From: UBA4660 sp034408895
GTDB lineage: Bacteria; Bacteroidota; Bacteroidia; Flavobacteriales_D; Sanyastnellaceae
Direction: 5' to 3'
DNA length: 64,000 nucleotides
Assembly: GCA_034408895.1 (NCBI GenBank)
Contig: JAWXCI010000062.1
Coordinates: 1 to 64,000 of the forward strand
Part shown: positions 53,310 to 62,000 of the stretch, one piece after another
How positions within the stretch are numbered: position 1 is the first letter of the stretch
Layout of the letters: each line of letters opens with the position of its first letter
Program-made: the position numbers and the translations under genes
Notes under the pieces: generated by a model
Told to the model about the DNA's origin: nothing
The model's input: the letters and a program-made list of their open reading frames with translations, nothing else
Database searches by the model: none

Positions 53310-54760
53310 TAGAATTTTGGATACCTGTACCACTCCTGCTTGGGCTTTTTAGATGAATCAGAGGATGGGTTAGAGGTGTTTTTGTAGAATGTGCCCAGTC
53401 GTCCAGTATAAAAGGTATTCCTTTCGGATTCATGAGCGAAAAAGAGTCCATGTACAAATAATTTTCCAGAAATTATGTTGTGCGCAAAAGTTTGCAGATG
53501 ATAGGTCGGGCTGTATGGATGTATCAATACACTATAGAATAGCAGCAGGTTTTCACCGTCTTCAATAGCCGCCGGCAACGCAGCACCCCCCTGAAGTATG
53601 AACTCGTCAAACTCAGGGGAACTTTGGTAGAGAATATCCTGAATCAAACGCGAATGTGAAAGAACTGCAAGTGATATTATTTGCCTGTCAAGTTCGGAAT
53701 CCATCAGATAACCGAACCTTGCACCGGAAGTGAATTGTGATTCACCTTCATGGGGTGTGAGGCGTGGCCAACCTCCCTCTCGAATATCCTTGCCCCAATG
53801 CCAGTGTATATGCATTGCATGAAATGCTCCAGGTGCCGAGGGGTGAACGGAATATAACGAACGGTCAAATGCCCACCAATGAATATTATCCCAACATTCT
53901 TTTTGAGGCAGGTCATAATGTGGAATCTGAACAGTCGTAATCAACTCATAAACCAGCGGTTTTTCCGCAGCATAGAATGTTGCATTTTCAACACTTGAAA
54001 TCGAACCGCTATTATTGTCAGCAAAAACTCCAGCCGCATTCTTCACTATGTACTCGCCCCGCACTCTCTCAACTGGTGGTTCAACGTCCAATGCTGGTCG
54101 GTTATATACGTCAATACTTGGGTGCATTCGGTAGTCAACTTTGAACATTTCTACCCAGTCTTCTTCTGAATGTTCATAATGAATCTTGATGATTGGATAA
54201 ACACGGGCAGCCATCAACCCTCCAGAGGGTTCATGTGCAGGAACATCGCTGTATCCACTAAACTGAAAAATCTGGTCAATCCACAAGTATCCACTGTCCC
54301 ATCCGAAGAGCGGGTCGTTTGACCTGAACCTCACCTTAAGTTCTCCTTTTAGTTCTGCTTGATATACATGTTGCCCTGCACTAAGTGATGAGAATGGGTG
54401 GTCAATAGAATAAGTAGTATTCATGTCAAACGTTTTGGTTTGTGGAAGTACAACATCGTTGTCATCCACCTGCACAAAATCAGGTGGTCCCAATATCAAG
54501 CGTTTTGGATTTACATGTGTATTCGAAATGGACCGATCACCCGGAAATACATAAATTGATATTACACCCATGTCAAATGCCAGCCTGAATCCATCGTGGT
54601 AAACATTCTTCAACCAAATGCCTCCATGTGGAACCCAACCAGCGTTTACATTATGTGTTTTGGAAATGAGATTCACTGTTCCCGCTTCAGCGTATTCCTC
54701 AACATTGAATCTCCATCCATCAAATGCGAAACTCCGAATTCTTTTTGCAGGCTCCTCCAT
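53309..54760 (-). CDS. 483-aa protein of unknown family
   Basis: No signal peptide or membrane helix. Mostly beta, aromatic-rich and acidic. A striking His/Trp motif HAMHIHWHWGKD lies near residue 320 and could bind a metal. The N-terminus is FDGWRFNVEEYAEAGTVNLI. The C-terminus has FVHGLFFAHESERNTFYTGR. I do not recognise it. It stands between the 353-aa and membrane-protein genes on the same strand (11 bp after the former), so all four genes appear to form one operon. Confidence 0.65.
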   Translation of the reverse strand: MEEPAKRIRSFAFDGWRFNVEEYAEAGTVNLISKTHNVNAGWVPHGGIWLKNVYHDGFRLAFDMGVISIYVFPGDRSISNTHVNPKRLILGPPDFVQVDDNDVVLPQTKTFDMNTTYSIDHPFSSLSAGQHVYQAELKGELKVRFRSNDPLFGWDSGYLWIDQIFQFSGYSDVPAHEPSGGLMAARVYPIIKIHYEHSEEDWVEMFKVDYRMHPSIDVYNRPALDVEPPVERVRGEYIVKNAAGVFADNNSGSISSVENATFYAAEKPLVYELITTVQIPHYDLPQKECWDNIHWWAFDRSLYSVHPSAPGAFHAMHIHWHWGKDIREGGWPRLTPHEGESQFTSGARFGYLMDSELDRQIISLAVLSHSRLIQDILYQSSPEFDEFILQGGAALPAAIEDGENLLLFYSVLIHPYSPTYHLQTFAHNIISGKLFVHGLFFAHESERNTFYTGRLGTFYKNTSNPSSDSSKKPKQEWYRYPKF

Positions 54761-54771
54761 GTTCTGGTTAA

Positions 54772-55833
54772 TTAGACTGATTCATAAACACAACTCTCAT
54801 CATCACAATTTGCATTGCTGTCGTAGTTCAATGCAAGCGCATCAGTACAACCCCATCTCTCTCTGCTCTTGGGCGCTGAGGTTGGGTACTTGGCATAGAT
54901 GGCTTCTATTTTTTGGGAAACCACCATTAGTTCAATGTCACGAACAATGAGCAGTAACTGGTGTACACCGCCATGCACAATGCAAGAATTGTAATTGCCC
55001 AAATCTTTGTATCCATTGCCCCCTGCATTGGCAACTTCCCAACTTCCCCATTCGAAACTGAATCTACCTGAACCTCCACTTATTTCGGCCACTACTTCTA
55101 TGTGTTCCTCTTTCAGGTTCTTGATAAATTCAATGCGCAAAGAGTGCTTGGATGCAGGGTAAAATTCAAGGTGATGACCATCGGCAACAGTGTGGTAGAG
55201 CGAGAGATGCGATTGAAATGAACTCTGCCCAGCCTGGAGATACATAAGGGTCGGTTCATTCGCATTTGTTGGAGAACTTTCATGCTCATGACTTGACACA
55301 ACTTCTTCCTGATTGAACGGAATAAAGTCAGATACAACGGTTTTTTGAAATGGCCTCCATCTTTGCGAAAAGCAAATGACTTTGCCTCCGTTGCCTACCC
55401 GCAAGTCGAGGCCTGCACCATACAAGCAAACTGAATCACTTCCAAACTCATCTGAACTGCGATGATAAATGTGAAATCTCACCAACCAATGGTCAACCGA
55501 TGTAAGAGTTGGAGCGAACACTGCTTGCATGTCCACTAATCTAATATCTGATGGCAGAATATCAGGGAAGTCTTTTGGGAGTTTACCATTCAATCGTGCC
55601 TTTTCAATTCGTTGGTAACACTGGTTGAAAAAAGCTCTGCTGATTTTTTCTATTTCATCAATGGTCGTTGGCAGTCGCAGGTCATTTTTGTTTGTTCTCA
55701 GCTCATCATAATTTGCAAAATATATCCAACCTGAAATTGGAGAAACAGTGAACACATAATCCTCTTTGCTTTCTGGAAGTTCGAAGAGGTTTTTTTCCCG
55801 GCCAATCGGATTGTGCCCGAATAAGCTCAGCAT
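54772..55833 (-). CDS. 353-aa protein with GCTD-type C-terminus, unknown
   Basis: Starts MLSLFGHNPIGREKNLFELP without export signal. A beta-rich body is followed by an Ig-like segment (IEVVAEISGGSGRFSFEWGS) and the C-terminal motif GCTDALALNYDSNANCDDES. That motif is the short disulfide-like repeat (GCTDpxAlNYnpnAxxDDGSC) found in many secreted Bacteroidota proteins; its presence on a protein with no signal peptide is odd. Function unknown. Confidence 0.65.
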   Translation of the reverse strand: MLSLFGHNPIGREKNLFELPESKEDYVFTVSPISGWIYFANYDELRTNKNDLRLPTTIDEIEKISRAFFNQCYQRIEKARLNGKLPKDFPDILPSDIRLVDMQAVFAPTLTSVDHWLVRFHIYHRSSDEFGSDSVCLYGAGLDLRVGNGGKVICFSQRWRPFQKTVVSDFIPFNQEEVVSSHEHESSPTNANEPTLMYLQAGQSSFQSHLSLYHTVADGHHLEFYPASKHSLRIEFIKNLKEEHIEVVAEISGGSGRFSFEWGSWEVANAGGNGYKDLGNYNSCIVHGGVHQLLLIVRDIELMVVSQKIEAIYAKYPTSAPKSRERWGCTDALALNYDSNANCDDESCVYESV

Positions 55834-55890
55834 TCACAAGTTCATATGCCCTTGTGCTTTCCATTCAATTGTAATTTGGAAAGTCAAGAG

Positions 55891-58800
55891 TTATTCAGGA
55901 AGCGTTTCGCCTGGTGTTCCACCTCCTGTTAGTGTTCCCTCGGTTCCGACACCAAAACCAACGTCACCCTCCACACAGCCACACTCTTCATCCATGCAAC
56001 AGGGCAACCCGTCACCTTCCACGCATCCACTGCCGCATTGAAGCACGGTTAGTGTGCTGGGTATCCGCATTTCCCAGGATTCCTCCGGTTCACCGGTGGT
56101 GTTGAAGACATCTTCGACAACAGACACGTACATGTCGCTGTCAATTCCCGGTACTTCGCCACCATTCCATATTTCACCGGTGCGCAAAAAGTGCAGTGCC
56201 GCTTCTTCATATCCTGGCCTCACTGGTACTACTACCCTTGCCATACCGGCCTGCAAAAAATTCTGAAAAAGTGTATCGCTGTCGCTCAACTGATAAAGTT
56301 TTCTCCACCGGCATTTGGTCCCCCAGAAATAAGGGTAGAAGAGATAGGTCATCACCTTCCATTCAAAGCACTGTTCCATGAACTGTACTTTTCCAGCAGC
56401 CTCAACAGCACTGCAATCCGTTTTGGTTGTAGGGACTTTACAGTCATCACCATCTCCCTGATAAGTCCAATCCGGCCCACCCGCATAAGTAACAAGGTTT
56501 GAAGCAAAACCATCGCCATTGAACAACCAACGGATGCATCCTTTTTTCAATTCCTGCTGTTCAGTAATCCTGTTCATTACCGGATTGGTGCCCTGTATGT
56601 CGGTGCCTCTTGCGGTTTGTGCTTCAGCCAATTTATTTTCATAAGCTGCTTTTAATACTTGATATGCACCGATGATGGCCTTATATGTTTTGATTTGCCA
56701 TGCCTCATAAAGCTGTGGTGTCCTCATGCATTTAACATTGACCGCACAAGTGAACTGGTCAGTGTACAAAGCACGATATACAATATGTAATATGCCAGAA
56801 CCCTCATCGAGTGCACTTGTAGTTCGGATATTGCTTCGGTCATCCAATTGAAACCAGCCATACCATCCGTCATGTTTACCTACATATATTATAGCCTGTG
56901 GAGAGTGGCTGGAGTCAACTTGAAGATGGTTGAAATCAGCCACGATGTCTGCATTCACAGTTCTATAACCTGCGGGTATCGTGATGTCCTGATTTATTCC
57001 GTTTACTATCCTGGCGCTGACGTCATCAATAGTAGAATCTGAATTGAAGAATGAAGTCCCCACATTTATGAATTCGGCTGGAGGTGCTTCCACGTCTGCT
57101 CCGTATGCAGCAGCCCATTGGTCATAGTTGGCCGCAGTAATTTCCAGGTGAGACTTAATAGGTGTAATTGGTATGCCAAGCAACGATGTTAGTTCATCGG
57201 AACGGGGATCAATGGGTTTGGAAATGGTAAGTCCTAAATCAGCGGCAGGCTTCGCCATTGCCCAAAGATGAAAACTACCGGGTTCAGGAATGAAAAACTC
57301 AAACATCAGGCGCTTGCCATAGTTCACCACCTTGGCATTGTAAACCTTATCAACCCAACGGTACAGTCCCACCGCATGTTTATCGCCACCACGATTGTCC
57401 AGTTGATGAGTATTCTTTTCTTCAAACTCTTCAATCACTTTGGTGATTTGTTCTTCCCTTATTCTTTCCACAATACGCTCTAATGCGCGGGTTGTCACGC
57501 TCTTTCCGTAGGTCACAGCTTCGACATTACTTTCTTCCACTGAGTTCGATAGAGAGAATGAAGAATTGATGGAACCAACCAACGGCCCCATAGGACCTGC
57601 TACAGAAATACCCAAGTCAAAGGCAGTATCCTGTTGTGTCACTTTAGAAGTTTCTTTCTCTAATTCAAAACGGTCTGTTGTAATGGTGTCCTTCTCTCGT
57701 GTTTCTTCGGTTTCAACACTGCGGATAAATGTTTCCTCCGTGCGCCTCAGTCTTCGTGTACTTCTATCCTTGAATTCCCCTTGCAGAATATTTTCAATGT
57801 GAGAAACTTCTCCCGGCTTATAACAGCAAAGGGTTTGTTCGACTCTCCTCATATCACCAACTCCCAAGGGGCGAATCTGGCAGCGATCATTGCCAAAATA
57901 AAAATCGGTGTAGTTGAGACCTGCAATTGGGCTGGTAGTACCTCCTCCGGTACCACCTGAAGTAGTTGCTCTTTGGTCGTTGGTCCAAAACGATCCCCCT
58001 AGCTTGTAAATTGATTGCTTCAGGTTAGCGTATCTCCACAAATCCTTTTGAAGTGAAATGAGTTTTCTGTTTAGCCGGTCAATAGCTACATCATAACGCA
58101 TGTTCACATCAACACCAATCGCAATAAGTAAATTTTTAGTATCTGTTGTGTAAACATTTACATCCATCGCAAATGGATTCGTGCTTGCTGGCGGATTCTG
58201 CGGTGCCGAGCTTGCGTGATTCGGACGTGTTGCAGTGGAAATGGGGGCTATAGTCTTTTCCAATCTTGATCTTTCAAGCAACGCCTCAAATCTGTCACGC
58301 ATCTCCTTCACGGCTGCCAAGTGTTTGTTGATGTCCGTGACCAAAGCAGTGTAATCAGGAATTGAACTTGATGAAGTGCTGCTGACAGCAGCAGGAATTA
58401 CCGGTATTGGGAAAATCGTTTTCGGTAGAATGGCGGTGGCATTGGCCAGTCTGCGCAGTTCCTTATCATTTCGGATAACTGCCGTATTGTTGTAAAGACC
58501 TGCAAACCGGAATGCCCTCAATGAACTTAGAATCGCATTCTTTAACTCAGGTATTCCTTTTCTTATTGAATGTGCAAATAGGTTATCCCAAAGATTCTTG
58601 GCGATAGCAATTGTCGCAGTCAACGTGGCATCAATGGTGACATGGGTACCAATATCAGTCAGACTTAAACTTCGTCTGTTTGCAAGGAGCCAGTCGCCAA
58701 ACGCGACCATTGGGGCAGCCGCTGTCATGAGTTCCGCAACATTTTTGTAGTAGGCAGTTGTTACAGCAAAAGCATCAGCCTTCGTTTGAAGTTCCGTCAA

Positions 58801-58917
58801 CTTTTGCGCGGCCGTAAGTGTGGTATTGGCCATCGTGGCTGACAGGTCAGAATAAAATGTACTTACCCCCCCCAAACGAAGTGGGACTGTAGAAATTGAA
58901 GCCAATTGCAGTTTCAT
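55891..58917 (-). CDS. About 1008-aa multidomain protein, unknown family
   Basis: The frame opens at 59040, but MKLQLASISTVPLRLGGVST at 58917 is a more natural start. No signal peptide. The N-terminal third is helical (leucine-rich, Ala/Thr-rich). A central block VEQTLCCYKPGEVSHIENIL, GEFKDRSTRRLRRTEETFIR and a long charged coiled coil (TEETREKDTITTDRFELEKE) is followed by VVNYGKRLMFEFFIPEPGSF. In my recollection these blocks recur in very large uncharacterised proteins of other phyla, with no assigned function. The tail is cysteine- and glycine-rich. First gene of the four-gene cluster. Confidence 0.7.
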   Translation of the reverse strand: MKLQLASISTVPLRLGGVSTFYSDLSATMANTTLTAAQKLTELQTKADAFAVTTAYYKNVAELMTAAAPMVAFGDWLLANRRSLSLTDIGTHVTIDATLTATIAIAKNLWDNLFAHSIRKGIPELKNAILSSLRAFRFAGLYNNTAVIRNDKELRRLANATAILPKTIFPIPVIPAAVSSTSSSSIPDYTALVTDINKHLAAVKEMRDRFEALLERSRLEKTIAPISTATRPNHASSAPQNPPASTNPFAMDVNVYTTDTKNLLIAIGVDVNMRYDVAIDRLNRKLISLQKDLWRYANLKQSIYKLGGSFWTNDQRATTSGGTGGGTTSPIAGLNYTDFYFGNDRCQIRPLGVGDMRRVEQTLCCYKPGEVSHIENILQGEFKDRSTRRLRRTEETFIRSVETEETREKDTITTDRFELEKETSKVTQQDTAFDLGISVAGPMGPLVGSINSSFSLSNSVEESNVEAVTYGKSVTTRALERIVERIREEQITKVIEEFEEKNTHQLDNRGGDKHAVGLYRWVDKVYNAKVVNYGKRLMFEFFIPEPGSFHLWAMAKPAADLGLTISKPIDPRSDELTSLLGIPITPIKSHLEITAANYDQWAAAYGADVEAPPAEFINVGTSFFNSDSTIDDVSARIVNGINQDITIPAGYRTVNADIVADFNHLQVDSSHSPQAIIYVGKHDGWYGWFQLDDRSNIRTTSALDEGSGILHIVYRALYTDQFTCAVNVKCMRTPQLYEAWQIKTYKAIIGAYQVLKAAYENKLAEAQTARGTDIQGTNPVMNRITEQQELKKGCIRWLFNGDGFASNLVTYAGGPDWTYQGDGDDCKVPTTKTDCSAVEAAGKVQFMEQCFEWKVMTYLFYPYFWGTKCRWRKLYQLSDSDTLFQNFLQAGMARVVVPVRPGYEEAALHFLRTGEIWNGGEVPGIDSDMYVSVVEDVFNTTGEPEESWEMRIPSTLTVLQCGSGCVEGDGLPCCMDEECGCVEGDVGFGVGTEGTLTGGGTPGETLPE

Positions 58918-59087
58918 CAACTGTTGGTTTTTTTGGTGAACGAAGGGTAACGAAATTGAAAACTGTGGATGTGATTTTGTTTTCCATGATGAACTTAGAT
59001 TAGAAAGTTTGGACGAAGTAACGGAAGTCGGGGATTGCAACCAAATTTTGTGTAAAAAACACTTTCAATTCGTCATTGATGTTCGGT

Positions 59088-62000
59088 CTACCCACACACC
59101 CCGCCAAACGCACTCATGAACAACAACAAATCCGTTGTGTTCACCACACCATCGTTATTCATGTCGGCAATGCCGCAAGAGGTGGTGCAACCAAATTCGC
59201 TCATGAAAAGAAGAAGGTCTGTTGTGTTCACCACACCATCATCATTCAAATCTCCGGCACACGTTTCTTCTTCGGCAGCGAGTGCTTCATAAGCTCCCAT
59301 GTCGTAGCCGTTGATTTGCGGGCGTGGTGTGTTTGCGATGTCTGTTGAATTTGAATAAACGCCTGAAGCCAAATCAATAACCGGTGATGTGGATTGAATC
59401 GCAAAGCCATCATCGGGTGTTGCGAAAATCAAATCGCTTCCATCGGTGTTGAGTACATCAAGGAATTGCGGATCGGTGCTTATGTTGTCGCTTGAGTTGA
59501 TGAATGTGGGCGGCACTCCATTTTGAATATCGGTATTGCTCATGGTAATCACACCTGTTCCATTCACGTATGCTTGCTTTTGGTCAAGTTCTGTGTCGTT
59601 GTCGGTGTTGCCCCAGATGATATTGTTCACTGTGCTGCCGCTCATGGTGCCGTTCGTTCTTTGCGCATAGACGCCACCGCATTTTGTAGTCGCGTGGTTG
59701 TTTGCAATTGTGCTGTTGTACACATCAAGCCTGTTGGTGGAGCCTGCTGTGCTGATGTAGGATTGAATCGCTCCGCCATCGGCTGCCTGGTTGTTAACAA
59801 GCACACATTGATTCACAAGGCCCCATATTTCGCTGCCGCCCACACTTGATTCGAAATGAATGGCACCACCGCGCAATGTTGCTGTGTTGTTGTCAAACAG
59901 GCAATTCAGGATGTCCACATCTGCATAGTCATTGGCATAGGCATACACACGAATAGCACCGCCATGTGAATTGGTTGTGTTGTTGGTGAATGTGCAATTT
60001 TCCACCAGTGAACGCAACGAACCATCCGATACATAATGCAATGCACCGGCTGGACCAACGGCAGAGTTGTTATCAAACAGTGTGTTGCTTACATGCATAT
60101 ACGAAGTGTCGGAAGCAAGGAATGATTTGAGATACAACGCTCCGGTTGAAGACGCAGATGACAACGAGTGATTGTTTGTGAAGATGCAACTGTCAATCTC
60201 AATCTCGCAATAGTCCTGGACTTGAAGGTAAACACCACCAACTCCCAGGTCTGCTTCGTTGTTATCGAAAGTACAATTACTAATGACAATGGGCATATTG
60301 GTAGAATTGTCGTTCCAGGTATGGATAGCACCTCCGTAATCGGCATCACCGTTCAGAAAATCAGAATGCTGAATGTTTACCGTTACATCATTTCCATAGC
60401 TGAGTATATCCAGCGTTCCACCGTTGATACCCGCGGTGTTGCCATCGAAGGTGCAATCGAGGACATCCACACTTCCGCGGGCGTTGTATGCAAGTACTCC
60501 TCCTGAACCACTTATTTCTGTTTGATTGCTTGTGAAGGTGGTTCCGATAAAATCAATATGTGCAGTTGTTCCACCACTTATATTAAAACATCCTCCGTTC
60601 TGGCCCTGGTTGTTTATGAATTCGCAATTGGTAACGGGTATATTAAGTGCGTAAGCGCTACTCAAAGCACCGGAGACTATTCCGCCATTTCCATTGCAAA
60701 GGTTGTCCTGAAAAAAGCAATTTTCGAATGAGGTAGTGTGTTGTTCACTGCCACCCGACCAATGGTAGATGTATGACACTCCTCCTGAATCCGGGCAATG
60801 GTTACCGGTGAAATCGCAGTTTGTAAAAGCGATATCATTCAGGTTTATATACACAGCACCTGCGCGCTGATTGCTATGATTTCCGGTGAAAGTGCAATTG
60901 TCGTAAGTGCATGTTTGTCCGTTTCTGCCGCTATGATGTACTGCGCCTCCGCCACTTGCATTGGAAGCCCCATCGGCATGATTGGAAGTAAATGAAGTAT
61001 TGGTAAATGCGCCCACAATGGTTCCTGTTCCTGTGGTGGTTGACCGGAGAAATATGGCCCCTCCATGGTCAGCTGCACAATTATCGAATGAGCAACTATC
61101 GGCAATGATTGAAAAGTATCCCGATACGAACGCTTCTCCGTAAATAGCCCCTCCGTTGCTTCCTGTATTACTTCCGGTAAAACTGCACTGGTTCAGGTAG
61201 ATTTCGCAGTGCCCACTGCCGGCACCATCGCCTTTTATCGCTCCACCCTGGATGCCTGCATCATTGTTGACGAATGTGCAACCATCGAAACTGAAAATTC
61301 CGGAGCTACCGGAATTGGTGGCATCAGCAAATACAGCCCCTCCATAATTGGTTGCATAACAGTCAGTGAAAGAGCAGTTAGTAAATAAGGCTTGTGCCAG
61401 GCCCTCCTCCGCATCGCCAGCGCCCATGTTGTAGGAAACCGCGCCCCCCTGAGCTGCACTGTTGCCGGTGAATGCACAATCGATGTAATTGGTTATTGCC
61501 TGGCCAGGTGGGTTGTAATACGAATTGCCGGTACCTGCATAGTTATGAATGGCACCTCCGCGGTCGGTTGCCTCGTTGTTTGTGAAGGTGCAATTTTCAA
61601 TCGTGAGTATTGCAAGTCCACCAATAGAAGAAGTGCTCAAGATGGCTCCGCCATCATCACTTGCAATGTTTCCGGTGAAAGTTATATTACTGAAGGTTTT
61701 CTCAATCACAATTTCCCGCGAGTTGAGATAAATTGCTGCACCCTGCACTGCGGTATTATTTTCAAATGTGCAGCCGTTCACTATAAAATTCGCATCACCG
61801 GTGGAAGCGGAAATATTGCCTGCAAAGAGGTTGGAATTGTCATTATAGATGACTCCTCCTGACCCGGAGGTGTTATTCCTGAAAAGGCAATCATCAAAAA
61901 TGACGGGCGGGTCGGGCACTGCACTGCTGCCTTCATAAAACTGTGTGGTGTAATCTTCGAAGAAAAACACGCCACCATAATCCTGGGCATAGAAATTTTC

